DNA of 64,000 bases from a bacterium (GTDB lineage Bacteria; Armatimonadota; Fimbriimonadia; Fimbriimonadales; Fimbriimonadaceae): positions 62,001 through 126,000 of the forward strand of contig PNMZ01000005.1 of NCBI GenBank assembly GCA_013823945.1, in the 5' to 3' direction. Position 1 is the first letter of the stretch. Each line of letters starts with the position of its first letter. Positions 42,589 through 51,686 of the stretch are shown here, in pieces. Under the pieces are notes generated by a model. That model did not search any database. It saw only the letters and a program-made list of their open reading frames with translations, and was not told where the DNA came from. The translations under genes were made by a program, and so were the position numbers.

Positions 42589-43748
42589 TGATGATGACGA
42601 CGATGATTGCGGCTGGTTTATTGGGACAGGCGAGTGGTGGAGGCTACTCGATTGATCGAGATCGGCTGAAGATGGCGAATAATCGACTGCGGAACCACAT
42701 TCACCGAGGTAATTTGGCGGGGGCGGTGACTTTGGTTTTTCTTGATGGGAAAGTGGTTTCGCACGAATCGTTTGGTTGGTCGGATTTGGAATCAAAGACC
42801 TTGATGAAGCGGGATACGATTTTCCAGGTGATGTCCATGACCAAGCCGGTAACTGCGGCGGCGGTGATGATCTGTGTGGAGCGGGGATTGTTGAGCTTGG
42901 ATGATCCGGTAGAGCGATATTTGCCGCAGTTTGAGGGGATCCAGGTGAAAGGTGAGGATGGTGAGTTAAGGGCACCTTCGTCAAGAATGACGATACGGCA
43001 CTTGGTGAGCCATACGAGTGGGTTGGCTTCGGATGATCCGGGCGGGATTTCGGACGAAGATAAATCCAAGTTGACATTGGGAGAATACGCAAAGTTGCTT
43101 GGAACGGAACCATTGCGGAGTGACCCGGGGACGGTGATTCGGTATTCGGGGGTGGGGTTCTCCACGGCGGCGGCGATTATTGAAGTTGTTACAGGTCGGA
43201 AATTTGACGAATTTGTTGGGGCGGAGATTTTTGTTCCGCTGGGAATGAAGGAGACATTCTTCTTTTTGCCAGAGAGACTGCGGCCTAGGCTAGCTCAGGT
43301 TTACACGAAGGATAAGGGTGCGTTGACTCCTTTTGGTCATGATCGATATAGGGTGGGGGCAAAGTTTGCGAATGGGGCGGGAGGGTTGTATTCGACGGCG
43401 GCGGATATGGGTCGCTTTATGGAGGCTTTTGCCGGAGGTAATCGGAAGTCGGCGTTGTCTCCGCGCGGGTTGGACGTGATGACCCGGTTGCAGACTGGGA
43501 ACTTGCTCAGTGATGGAAATGATGGGAGGGGTTATGGGGTTGGTTGGTCGGTCGTTCGTGGTTCGTTGGGGCAGGGGACACTCCGGAGTGTAGGATCTTT
43601 TGGACACACGGGAGCATTTGGAACGGAATTTTGGCATGATCGGGAGACGGGGATTTCGCTGGTGTTTTTGGCGCAGACGTTCTTTATATCCGAGGATGCC
43701 CGTCGACAGTATGCGACGATGGTGAATGCGAGTTTGATGAAGGAATAG
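42585..43748 (+). CDS. Secreted serine hydrolase, beta-lactamase/class C PBP family
   Basis: This 387-residue protein has an export signal (TTMIAAGLLGQASG). The serine active site is S84-M-T-K87 and the second motif is Y187-S-G. The third is FGHTGAFG, as in esterases, DD-peptidases and 6-aminohexanoate-type hydrolases of this superfamily. HTSGLASDD is a further family mark. It ends the long operon, overlapping citF by four bases (ATGA). It could remove ester groups from the polymer used by the cluster; the true substrate is unknown. Confidence 0.92.
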   Translation: MMMMTTMIAAGLLGQASGGGYSIDRDRLKMANNRLRNHIHRGNLAGAVTLVFLDGKVVSHESFGWSDLESKTLMKRDTIFQVMSMTKPVTAAAVMICVERGLLSLDDPVERYLPQFEGIQVKGEDGELRAPSSRMTIRHLVSHTSGLASDDPGGISDEDKSKLTLGEYAKLLGTEPLRSDPGTVIRYSGVGFSTAAAIIEVVTGRKFDEFVGAEIFVPLGMKETFFFLPERLRPRLAQVYTKDKGALTPFGHDRYRVGAKFANGAGGLYSTAADMGRFMEAFAGGNRKSALSPRGLDVMTRLQTGNLLSDGNDGRGYGVGWSVVRGSLGQGTLRSVGSFGHTGAFGTEFWHDRETGISLVFLAQTFFISEDARRQYATMVNASLMKE

Positions 43749-43841
43749 AGGGGGAATTTCATTATAATTTCATAATAAGTTGCTAATAATTCTGGATCTC
43801 AATTTGAGATAATTCGAGAAAAATGGAATATAGTAGATAAG

Positions 43842-44324
43842 ATGAATAGTGAATTGTATTCGATTGAAGGACAGGGTGCGCCGGTGGGTTGTGTGAACGC
43901 ATTTGGGCTTGCGGAGTGGGCTCATGCGGGAAAACTTGCGGGGATGCAGGTGCGAGCCTTGAACTCGGGGGCTTATTTGTCAGAAGATGAACTGTGGGGA
44001 GTTGTACAGTCTGTGCAATTGCCGCCTCCGGTTTTGCGGGTGCCTGTTCAGAACGTTCCGGTGGATGGCAACCAAGACCCCTTGAGATTTGTTGCGCCGA
44101 TTCACTCTTCAGGATGGGCGATTGTGGCGAGCTATTTGGGATTGTTCTCGCTGGTGTTGATTTTTGCGCCGTTCTCACTTTGGGCTGGTTTGATGGCATT
44201 GAAGGATTTGAAGGCGAATCCTCATAAAACGGGGAAGGGGCGGGCGATTTTTGGACTGGTGATGGGGGCTGTATTCAGTTTGGTACTGATTGGTGTAATT
44301 GGGAGTTATCTCAGTAGCCGTTAG
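43842..44324 (+). CDS. GYF_2/DUF4190-like membrane protein
   Basis: This 160-residue protein has a soluble N-terminal domain (1-75) that loosely resembles GYF_2 domains. A pair of membrane helices follows (about 89-113 and 134-156), separated by the loop MALKDLKANPHKTGKGRAIFGLVMG, typical of DUF4190. The function is unknown. It is monocistronic by spacing. Confidence 0.8.
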   Translation: MNSELYSIEGQGAPVGCVNAFGLAEWAHAGKLAGMQVRALNSGAYLSEDELWGVVQSVQLPPPVLRVPVQNVPVDGNQDPLRFVAPIHSSGWAIVASYLGLFSLVLIFAPFSLWAGLMALKDLKANPHKTGKGRAIFGLVMGAVFSLVLIGVIGSYLSSR

Positions 44325-44371
44325 GGATTTGAATACGGGAACCTGCGAGTCATTTGCGCTGTAATAAGGGG

Positions 44372-44863
44372 ATGGATGTGAGAACTGCGCTGAAGAAGCA
44401 GCACCATGCAGCTTTAGAGATGCTGAAAGAAATTGTTGAAGTTTGTCCAGACGAAGTTTGGATTTCGGGGAGTCACCCACGGACTTTTTGGCGGATTGCT
44501 TATCATGCGGCGGCTTACGTCCACCTTTATCTTTTTCAGAATTTGGAGGCGTTTGAGCCCTGGTCGAAGCATCGTCTTGATTGTACGTATTTGGAGGGAG
44601 ATGTTGAAGTGAGTGAAGCTTATAGTCGGTCGGAGATGATTGAGTGTCTTGCGTGGATTGAATCTGAAGTAGATCATCGGATTGATGAGCTTGACCTTGA
44701 TGCGGAGCATTGCGGATTCACTTGGTATCCGACAGTATCGCGGGTGGAGTTGATGGTGCTGAGTCTGCGGCACTTGCACGGACACATCGGCCAGCTTTCG
44801 GAGATTTTGATAGCAAATGGGGTTGATACGGAGTGGCGCGGGACAACAAACATCAGTAATTGA
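44372..44863 (+). CDS. DinB-like four-helix protein
   Basis: This 163-residue protein has the layout of DinB/YfiT-like metal-dependent enzymes. A histidine in RIAYHAAAYVHLYLF and a C-terminal LSLRHLHGHIGQLSEIL pair are placed like the metal ligands. Members act in thiol transfer or are uncharacterised. ATG 44372 with AAGGGG right before it, or GTG 44378, are both possible starts. Confidence 0.8.
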   Translation: MDVRTALKKQHHAALEMLKEIVEVCPDEVWISGSHPRTFWRIAYHAAAYVHLYLFQNLEAFEPWSKHRLDCTYLEGDVEVSEAYSRSEMIECLAWIESEVDHRIDELDLDAEHCGFTWYPTVSRVELMVLSLRHLHGHIGQLSEILIANGVDTEWRGTTNISN

Positions 44864-44965
44864 AAGATCGTCTGACATTGAACTAAAGTAGTTTTGTTTT
44901 TTGGTGATAACTGAATGTAGGAGATTCACAATGTTCTTCGATCACACTGTAAACTGGGTTGAGCG

Positions 44966-45490
44966 ATGTGGTGGAAGCGAAGGGCCTTGGGGCCAGTAGA
45001 GTGGAAATGCGGACATTGTGGCGGAAATCATTCGAACCTGCCCACAGACTTTGGTTGGAAGTTACCGGACGAAATTTGGGAGTTGGGCGAAGACGTTTGT
45101 CAGAGTTACTTGGAATGGTCAACAGATATTTGCCATCACGAAGGTAGGTGGTTTCTTCGGGGCGTTTTAGAATTGCCCTTTACGTTTGGAGAGGGTCGAT
45201 GGGGGTGGGGTTGCTGGGCAGAGGTAGATGAGGTGGCGATCCAGAAGTTATGGAAGTTGGATAGTGGTAGTGGTGAGATTTTTGAACCTGAATGTGGGGT
45301 TTTGGCGTGCGAAGTACCTGGCTATCTTGGATCAAAGTGTTTGCCGCTTGAAGTTCATTTTGGTCGGGCTGATCTTAGTCCACTTCTCGTTTTAGATAGT
45401 ACGTCGGATCATATGCTCGCATTTCACCAACGACATGGAATCGACGAGGCACAGTATCACGCGATTTTGGACTTAGTGAGCCCAAAATAG
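44966..45490 (+). CDS. DUF2199-like protein with zinc-ribbon-type cysteines
   Basis: This 174-residue protein has a C-x2-C near the N-terminus (WKCGHCGGNH) followed by LPTDFGWKLPDEIW. It fits the DUF2199 family of unknown function. No signal or membrane segment is seen. It stands alone between the DinB-like gene and tRNA-Ala. Confidence 0.75.
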   Translation: MWWKRRALGPVEWKCGHCGGNHSNLPTDFGWKLPDEIWELGEDVCQSYLEWSTDICHHEGRWFLRGVLELPFTFGEGRWGWGCWAEVDEVAIQKLWKLDSGSGEIFEPECGVLACEVPGYLGSKCLPLEVHFGRADLSPLLVLDSTSDHMLAFHQRHGIDEAQYHAILDLVSPK

Positions 45491-45613
45491 ACAAATCGAA
45501 TGATGCTCTTTTAACTTTGTTTGATAGTCCTGTACCGAATTGAAATCTTAAGACGAACGTGAAGGAAAAAACTTCGGGGACAAAAGAAATCCAAGTGGCG
45601 TTAAACTTGTGAG

Positions 45614-45689
45614 TGGTGGAGGATAGGGGACTCGAACCCCTGACCCCCTGCATGCAAGGCAGGTGCTCTCCCAACTGAGCTAATCCCCC
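45614..45689 (-). tRNA. tRNA-Ala (anticodon TGC)
   Basis: On the minus strand GGGGGAT pairs with ATCCTCC (one G-T pair), followed by A and an encoded CCA. The D-arm TTAGCTCAGTTGGGAGAGC, the anticodon loop CTTGCAT and T-loop GGTTCGAGTCCCC are standard. It is 76 bases long including CCA. Confidence 0.97.
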
Positions 45690-45776
45690 ACGTCGGTGGA
45701 GTTGAAATATACCCAACTCTTGGCTTTTTGTCGGGAATTGGACCGGGATTTTTTAGGTCTCTCGGGTTAAGTTGGG

Positions 45777-47468
45777 CTAGCTCAGAGAGCGGAGCGCGGC
45801 AATTAATGCGCGGATGAGCTCGCGGAGAGTCACCGTTTCGATAGTTGTCGAAGACGGTGGAATGGAGGGTAGTTGGGTGATTTTAGGCAAAACAAGACCG
45901 TGGACATCTAGGTGAGATTGGATTTGATGGCAGAACGATTGAACGGAGGTGCGTTGGTGCTGATGGAGGAGCTGACAGACTTTGGCGGAGGCGAACAGCG
46001 TGGAGCGGGCCGATGATCGGTAAGCCGTTTTGAGAGCACGAACTCCTTGTGTGCGAGCTGCTACGAGGTCACTTTGTTCCATGGCAAGAGCTAATTGAAC
46101 GTGTGCAACGACTGATTCGAGGAGGGGGTATTGGCGAAGAACTGTTTGTGAGTCTAATTGGTGCAGGATCCTGGCGGCATTTTCGTACTTGCCTGCGATA
46201 ACGAAGGATTGTGCAAGGTTGGCTTGAAGAGTTAGGCGATCGCGGGGATTGTCATTGAGGGCTTCGACAGCCTGGGTGAGGCTCGGAATAGCTTCTTGAG
46301 GTTGATTATTGAGAAGGTAGAAGGTGGCTTTTTGAGCTCGACACTCCCAGACATCTTGATCAGTGTGATGTAGCTCGGCAATTTCCGCTGCTTTGTCGAT
46401 TGAAGCAAAAGCTTGGTCAATTCTTCCCGTTTGGAAATATGAGAACGAAAGGTGAAGGAGAGCGATTCGCTGGCGGGCGGGATCGGATTGTCGAGAAAGG
46501 AATTCCTCGGCAAGGGAAATGATTGCTTGATTGTCTTCGAGAAGGGCGAGAGCTGTGACAATGCGGACTTCGATGCGCTCGCGGATGGGCCCGGGGGCGG
46601 GATTCTGAGCGAGGGCTTGCCGAAGGAGGGGCAGACATTCGGCGGGATGAGCGATGAGTTCGGTGCGAAATGATGGTGATGACAGGAGTTGATGGGCAAG
46701 TTCTGGAGACTCTTGAGAAAGGCGGTGGAAGAGGGAAACGATGATCTTTTCTTGGCTTGAATTGTAAGGCGAGGTTTGAGCAGTGACGAGATTCAGGGAG
46801 TCGGCGGCTTCAAGTGTTTCTGGAGAGAAGTCTTCGTGCTGAGACTTCAGGGTTCGACGAGCCTGTTGAAAGGCGCGAAGTACTTCAGTGACTTGACCCA
46901 ACTTCGCATTGGCGGTGAGGAATGCAATCCACGCATCGTCGTCGAACGGAAAATGTGCGATGATTGCTTCGGCGGATCGGGCAACGGTTTTGAAGTCTGA
47001 CTGTTGGTTTGCCAGATTAACCAGTTGAGAGAGGTAGGTTGTTGCGGTGATAGCCCACCGGTCTTGGTGAGCTTGAACCCACGGCTCTTTTGACTGGGGA
47101 ATCAGCGGGTGGGCAAGGCTCGAGATCAGGGGATTGAGGGCTTTGATCTCTTCTAACGGGTCGGGTTCAGATGTTGCAGCTTGAATATTTTCGAACAGGA
47201 TTTGGAGGTCAGTCTTGAATTCGGGGGAGAGTGAAATGTGATGTTCTGATTCCGTGATGATGTGGGCTTTGCGAAGGCGTGAGAGAGTGACACGAGCCCG
47301 ATTGTTTGCTTCCTTTGGTTCAATCTCGGGAAAGATGAGGTTAAGAATTTCGGAGCGACGTGTTGGTTTCGGGTGGTTCAGGGCAATGAGCAAGAGAATA
47401 TTGTTTTTTGAAAATTGGGATGGGAGAATGAGTTGGCCGAGTAGGTGGATGACTTTGCCATCGCTCAT
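45777..47468 (-). CDS. BTAD/SARP-like regulator with TPR repeats
   Basis: This 563-residue cytoplasmic protein starts with a winged-helix-like domain (HLLGQLILPSQFSKNNILLLIALNHP...RARVTLSRLRKA) and a bacterial transcriptional activation domain (about 95-230). A long series of TPR-like helix pairs covers about 230-540. SARP-type activators have the same order of domains. No ATPase is fused. The target is unknown; the adjacent minus-strand gene downstream is tRNA-Ala. Confidence 0.78.
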   Translation of the reverse strand: MSDGKVIHLLGQLILPSQFSKNNILLLIALNHPKPTRRSEILNLIFPEIEPKEANNRARVTLSRLRKAHIITESEHHISLSPEFKTDLQILFENIQAATSEPDPLEEIKALNPLISSLAHPLIPQSKEPWVQAHQDRWAITATTYLSQLVNLANQQSDFKTVARSAEAIIAHFPFDDDAWIAFLTANAKLGQVTEVLRAFQQARRTLKSQHEDFSPETLEAADSLNLVTAQTSPYNSSQEKIIVSLFHRLSQESPELAHQLLSSPSFRTELIAHPAECLPLLRQALAQNPAPGPIRERIEVRIVTALALLEDNQAIISLAEEFLSRQSDPARQRIALLHLSFSYFQTGRIDQAFASIDKAAEIAELHHTDQDVWECRAQKATFYLLNNQPQEAIPSLTQAVEALNDNPRDRLTLQANLAQSFVIAGKYENAARILHQLDSQTVLRQYPLLESVVAHVQLALAMEQSDLVAARTQGVRALKTAYRSSARSTLFASAKVCQLLHQHQRTSVQSFCHQIQSHLDVHGLVLPKITQLPSIPPSSTTIETVTLRELIRALIAALRSLS

Positions 47469-47497
47469 GTCGTGAGGTTACCTTTAGGACGAGGCAG

Positions 47498-48418
47498 TTA
47501 ATGATTGATGATTGCGGGCCACGGGGGGATTCCGTCGGTTGTGACTTTGACGGGACGGACGTCGCCGTTGGGTTCAAAGATGAGTCCGTCGATGCAGGTG
47601 ACGCGGTTGTCGCGGGCGGTTGATCCGGCAGGGCGGCGGTGGTAGCAAATGACGTAATCGTTGGAGCGGGGGAGTTGGAGGACGGAGTGGTGACCTGCGC
47701 CCATTCCGATTTCCGGGTTGCCGTCGAGGATATGGGCTTTGCGTCGAAAGGGGCCGAGCGGGGAATCGCTGATTGCGTAGGCAACGCCGTAGGTTGAGTT
47801 TGTCCAGCCACCTTCTGACCACATGAAGTAGTACTTGCCGTCTTTTTTGAGCATGAATGGGCCTTCGACGTAGTTTTCGGGGGTGATTTCGATGAATTCG
47901 CCTTCGGTTTCGATCATGTTCTCTTTGAGCTTGACGACGTTGCAGTGTTTCCAGCCGCCATAGTAGAGATAGGCTTGGCCATCTGAATCGATGAAGGCAT
48001 GGGCGTCGATGGGTTGGGCGCCGTTGATGTACTCTTTGATGAGGGGTTTGCCAAGGGCGTCTTGGAAGGGGCCGGTGGGGGATTTGCTGGTCGCGACGCC
48101 GATTCCGGCACCGTCGCCGGCGGAGAAGTACATGTAATAGGTGTTGTTGCGTTCGATGACAGAGGGGGCCCAGGCTGCGCGGTTGGTGGACCAGGGGATT
48201 TGGGCGAAGTTGAGGATGCGGGAGTGCTTTTTCCAGTTTGTAAGGTCGGTTGAGGTGAAGCAGTCGAAGAAGGTTTGGTCTTCGTAGGGTGCGGAGTAGG
48301 TGGGGTAGATGACGTATTGGTTTTGGAAGATGTGGATTTCTGGGTCGGCGTAGTTGCCGGGGAAGACGGGGTTTCCGGTAGTAGGGGTGGTCATGAGGGT
48401 GAGGAGGGCGGGGATCAT
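47498..48418 (-). CDS. Glycoside hydrolase family 43 (arabinan/xylan-type) enzyme
   Basis: This 306-residue protein is a five-bladed propeller glycosidase. The catalytic base aspartate D25 is in NYADPEI, the pKa-modulating Asp in IDAHAF, and the acid glutamate in VEGPFM. Typical substrates are arabinofuranosyl or xylosyl linkages. ATG 48418 overlaps the stop of the esterase-family gene (ATGA) and has AAGAAG before it; the frame is open further upstream but antisense evidence there is weak. It complements the GH127 gene. Confidence 0.88.
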   Translation of the reverse strand: MIPALLTLMTTPTTGNPVFPGNYADPEIHIFQNQYVIYPTYSAPYEDQTFFDCFTSTDLTNWKKHSRILNFAQIPWSTNRAAWAPSVIERNNTYYMYFSAGDGAGIGVATSKSPTGPFQDALGKPLIKEYINGAQPIDAHAFIDSDGQAYLYYGGWKHCNVVKLKENMIETEGEFIEITPENYVEGPFMLKKDGKYYFMWSEGGWTNSTYGVAYAISDSPLGPFRRKAHILDGNPEIGMGAGHHSVLQLPRSNDYVICYHRRPAGSTARDNRVTCIDGLIFEPNGDVRPVKVTTDGIPPWPAIINH

Positions 48419-49803
48419 TGCTTCTTTGGAGGAAGGTTCCAGGTGGTTGAAGGGCTGATCTCTCGGTAGTAGACCAAGATGTCGTGAAGAACAGTTGGTG
48501 CGGCTTCTTGATTTGGGTCGGTTAGCCATTTTTCGGGATCGACGCCCCATCCACACCAGCCCCGGTAGTAGGGGAGGGCGAGCCACTTTTTGGTGGCTTC
48601 GTCGGCGGTGCGGAAGTCTACGATAAATCGGTTGTGGGGGAGTCGAGCGAGGAATTCTCCAAGGTCACCAAGTTGGTTGCAGGAGAGATTGTGCGGAGTG
48701 AATGGGATTTGCTGGGCTTCTACGATTGGAGTTCCTTGTTTGAAAAGTCGCGCATGAAAGCTCCCTTTTGTCCATGCAAATCCGAGGGAGATGTAGTCGG
48801 AATTGATGAGTTTTTTGATTTCGCTCCCGATAGTTCGATAGCCCATGGCTGCGAATGCGGGCGGAATGTTGCTTGCGGTGTGCATATCGTGGGCCCAGAG
48901 GGCGGCTTTTTGGGAGCCAAGTTGTTCGACAAGATTTTGGGCCATGAACACATCTCGGCGGGCGAAGTACTCGGGGGGTAATTTTTGAAAATCTGGCTCT
49001 TGACCACCGAACTCAAATTCGTAGGCGAGGAACATTTGTTTGGCGGCTTTTATGGCGTAGAGGGCCTTGTCGAATCCTGGGTTCTTTTCGAGTTGTGCTT
49101 TTTTATCGTTAAGGGAGGCGGTGAGCTCATCGCATGCCTTGGTCAGTCGGGCGAATTCTTCTTTGGGCTGTGACTGAATGAAAGCGTAGATGGTTTTTTC
49201 ATTTTCGTTGTGGGCGAGAAGCGCTTGGAATTCCTCTTCAGCTTTGAGGGCGATGGCGGGTTCGTAGGTCTTGAGGAAATCAACGGCGAATTTGATGTCG
49301 GCTTGGGCGTCTTGGCAGTCGATGCCGTAGATGCGGATCGGGTTTCCGGTGCGGAGGACGTGGGCGCGGAGCCAGAGGATGAGGTTAGCGAAGTCGTCGG
49401 TGCGCCAGATGGAAAAGATTCCGGAATTGACCATAAGGTCGGTGAGGTCGCCTTTACCTTCGTTGACGTAGGCGTCGAATTGGGCACCAGGCTCTCGATT
49501 GATTTCGAGCATGAGGACGGAGATTTTGCCTTGGCGGACTAGTTCCCGGATTGTGTGGGTTTTGAACAGTTGGGATTGATGGTCGCCGTGAGTAGGTTCT
49601 CCGAGGCCGATGACGCGGGCAGAATCGAGGGCGGAGACGATGGATTTGAGTTCTTCGGCGTTAGGGATATCGGCTTGGAAGGGGGTGGCGTTGGATTTGA
49701 GCCATTCGAGCGCGGGGTTTTCAAGTGCGGCTCGTGGGGCGGGGTCTCCGAATCCGAGTCGTTCTTGGTTGATGAGGAGAGTGAGGGCGAGTGTGGCGAG
49801 CAT
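48415..49803 (-). CDS. Erythromycin-esterase-family protein
   Basis: This 462-residue protein starts with a short hydrophobic leader (MLATLALTLLIN). It has the EreA/EreB-type motif GEPTHGDHQ and a later LWAHDMHTA segment, both part of the presumed active site. Family members hydrolyse macrolide lactones, but many relatives have unknown substrates, so resistance should not be assumed. ATG 49803 is preferred to a start 18 codons upstream. It is coupled to the GH43 gene by a four-base overlap. Confidence 0.85.
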   Translation of the reverse strand: MLATLALTLLINQERLGFGDPAPRAALENPALEWLKSNATPFQADIPNAEELKSIVSALDSARVIGLGEPTHGDHQSQLFKTHTIRELVRQGKISVLMLEINREPGAQFDAYVNEGKGDLTDLMVNSGIFSIWRTDDFANLILWLRAHVLRTGNPIRIYGIDCQDAQADIKFAVDFLKTYEPAIALKAEEEFQALLAHNENEKTIYAFIQSQPKEEFARLTKACDELTASLNDKKAQLEKNPGFDKALYAIKAAKQMFLAYEFEFGGQEPDFQKLPPEYFARRDVFMAQNLVEQLGSQKAALWAHDMHTASNIPPAFAAMGYRTIGSEIKKLINSDYISLGFAWTKGSFHARLFKQGTPIVEAQQIPFTPHNLSCNQLGDLGEFLARLPHNRFIVDFRTADEATKKWLALPYYRGWCGWGVDPEKWLTDPNQEAAPTVLHDILVYYREISPSTTWNLPPKKQ

Positions 49804-49925
49804 TGTGTCTGAGCGGAATTGTATCTGGTTATGTGGCGACTCTGCGATGAGAAACATTGTTAAACGTCATGAAATTTTATTTGTATTGAATACTCGTTAG
49901 ATTTGATCTCTGGTACATAGTGACT

Positions 49926-50321
49926 ATGGAAATTGAGCACCGTGACAAGAGCAATCCTTGGGAGTTGAAGACTCCGCCGGGCACAGGCGAGTACACGATG
50001 CATGTTGAAGGGGATCTTTTGGTTTGTCAGGTTGGTTCGACGAAGCTCACCTATTTGGTGCGGTGCATTGAGGATTCGGTGGCTTGGTTACGCGAGCAGG
50101 GTGATTGGGTGGAGCTTGGATCGGCGGATGAGCAGAAGGAGGCGAAGCCGGGGACTTTTGAGGCTTGGGGCCGGTCGGAGGAGAATCCGGTTGGGGGTTG
50201 GTATGGCCAGCGCAAGGGTTATCGAGGTCGTTTTGGGATGTATGTTCCGCCGTTGTTAGAGGCTCTGGGGTTGGTGGAGTTGGAGCACAACCCTCGGAAT
50301 AATCGGGTTCGGGCGAAGTAA
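49926..50321 (+). CDS. Small conserved-looking protein, function unknown
   Basis: This 131-residue protein (ATG 49926; GTG 49920 also possible) has no signal or membrane helix. Notable segments are LVCQVGSTKLTYLVRCIED, WGRSEENPVGGWYGQRKGYRGRFGMY and a basic C-terminus. It seems familiar as a conserved bacterial small protein, but I cannot name the family. It is monocistronic. Confidence 0.65.
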   Translation: MEIEHRDKSNPWELKTPPGTGEYTMHVEGDLLVCQVGSTKLTYLVRCIEDSVAWLREQGDWVELGSADEQKEAKPGTFEAWGRSEENPVGGWYGQRKGYRGRFGMYVPPLLEALGLVELEHNPRNNRVRAK

Positions 50322-50425
50322 CTTTGGGGCAGTTGCTGTTGAAAGACATTTTGGGATAAGAAAGACGAAGGTTTCCTGAACTTTCCGGTTAGTGGCGAAA
50401 GTTTTGGGAATCTCTCGCTCTGGAT

Positions 50426-50441
50426 CCCCGCTTTCGCGGGG
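50426..50441. repeat. Short REP-like hairpin
   Basis: CCCCGC-TTTC-GCGGGG forms a tight hairpin within TGGAT...ACGACG. This matches a common type of dispersed repeat in bacterial intergenic regions. The remaining bases of 50322-50505 show nothing else convincing. Confidence 0.55.
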
Positions 50442-50505
50442 ACGACGACTCGGGTCAGATGCTAGAGCCTGAATTGAGCCTTCAATTGAAGCTACAATTA
50501 AGGCG

Positions 50506-51276
50506 ATGACACCCCGGTTGGCGAAGGCGATTGAGATAGCGGTTGAAGGGGGGCGAACGACGTTGGAGCATTTTCAGCGGGGGGTGGATGTGGTTCTCAA
50601 AGGGGATGAGTCACCGGTGACAGTGGCGGACAAGGGGGCGGAGGCGTTGATTCGGCGGAAGATTGCGGAGATGTTTCCGGGGGAGGAGATTTTGGGGGAA
50701 GAGGAGGGGCAGGCGGGAACGGGGGACACGCGGTGGGTGGTTGACCCGATTGACGGGACAAAGAGCTTTGTGAGCGGGGTTCCGCTCTATTCGACTCTGC
50801 TGGCTTATGAGGTGGAGGGGCGGCCGGTTTTGGGGGTGGTTTATTTTCCGGCGTTGGATGAAGTGTTTTATGCAGAGCGGGGGAGCGGGGCTTTTATGAA
50901 CGGGCGGCAAATTGCGGTGCGTGAGGGAGGAGACTTGAACCGGTGCGTTGTGTGCAGTGGGAGCATGCAGTCGCTGAAGAAATATGGGCGGTTGGAGGGG
51001 ATGATGGGTTTTAGTGAGCCGATGATGGCGCACCGGACTTGGGGGGATGCTTATGGTCATATGTTGGTGGCAAGTGGTCGGGTTCAGGCGATGGTTGACC
51101 CGGTGGTGAGCCGGTGGGATGTGAGTGCGGTGATCCCGATTGTAGAGGAGGCGGGGGGGATTGCGATGCGGTTTGATGGGGGAGATGTGCTGGATGGAAG
51201 TAGGCCGGATGGTGAGCTGGAGCTTTTGAGTTTGACGCCAGGGTTAAGGGATTTTGCGTTGGAGTGCTGGTCTTGA
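50506..51276 (+). CDS. hisN: Inositol-monophosphatase-family phosphatase, HisN-like
   Basis: This 256-residue metal-dependent phosphatase has GEEEG and DPIDGTKSFVSGVPLYSTLLA, followed by the C-terminal SRWDVSAVIPIVEEAGG. The extended DPIDGTKSF form with GVP fits HisN histidinol-phosphatases better than inositol phosphatases, and a hisC gene lies at 14003. Related enzymes act on inositol phosphate or 3'-phosphoadenosine phosphate. It opens a six-gene plus-strand operon. Confidence 0.82.
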   Translation: MTPRLAKAIEIAVEGGRTTLEHFQRGVDVVLKGDESPVTVADKGAEALIRRKIAEMFPGEEILGEEEGQAGTGDTRWVVDPIDGTKSFVSGVPLYSTLLAYEVEGRPVLGVVYFPALDEVFYAERGSGAFMNGRQIAVREGGDLNRCVVCSGSMQSLKKYGRLEGMMGFSEPMMAHRTWGDAYGHMLVASGRVQAMVDPVVSRWDVSAVIPIVEEAGGIAMRFDGGDVLDGSRPDGELELLSLTPGLRDFALECWS

Positions 51277-51686
51277 GAGTTTTGGGGGTTGATTTGGGTA
51301 AGAAGAGGATTGGAGTTGCAGTGATGGACACGGATGTGAGATTGCCCCGGGCTTTGCCGGTGATTTCGGCTTTGGCGGCTTTGGCTAGGGATGCTGACCA
51401 GGTGGTGGCTTTGGCGAAGAAAGAGAGTTGCGAGGGGGTTGTTTTGGGATTGCCTTTGTTGGATGGTGAGGAGACGCGGATGAGCGGAGTAATGCGTCGC
51501 TTTGGAGGGGAGGTGGAAGCGCGTGGTTTGCGGGTGTTTTTTGTGGATGAAAGTTTGACCAGCCATGCGGCGGATACGGCAATGTTTGAGGCGGGCTTGA
51601 AAGCGAGTGAGCGGAAGAAGCGGCTTGATAGTGAATCGGCGTGCGGGATTTTGGAGCGATTTGGAGAAGTTTATGACGCCAGCTAA
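51273..51686 (+). CDS. yqgF: YqgF/RuvX RNase H-like putative pre-16S rRNA nuclease
   Basis: This 137-residue RNase H-fold protein begins RVLGVDLGKKRIGVAV and has VLGLPL and VDESLTS motifs with the conserved acidic residues. YqgF takes part in 16S rRNA 5' maturation. The start is TTG 51273, overlapping the preceding stop as TTGA with GGAG upstream; GTG 51264 is an alternative. The stop lies inside the start of mltG. Confidence 0.92.
   Translation: MRVLGVDLGKKRIGVAVMDTDVRLPRALPVISALAALARDADQVVALAKKESCEGVVLGLPLLDGEETRMSGVMRRFGGEVEARGLRVFFVDESLTSHAADTAMFEAGLKASERKKRLDSESACGILERFGEVYDAS

Noticed and set aside
48415-49803. Macrolide resistance gene
   Set aside because: Family membership alone does not show macrolide hydrolysis, and the neighbours point to polysaccharide use.
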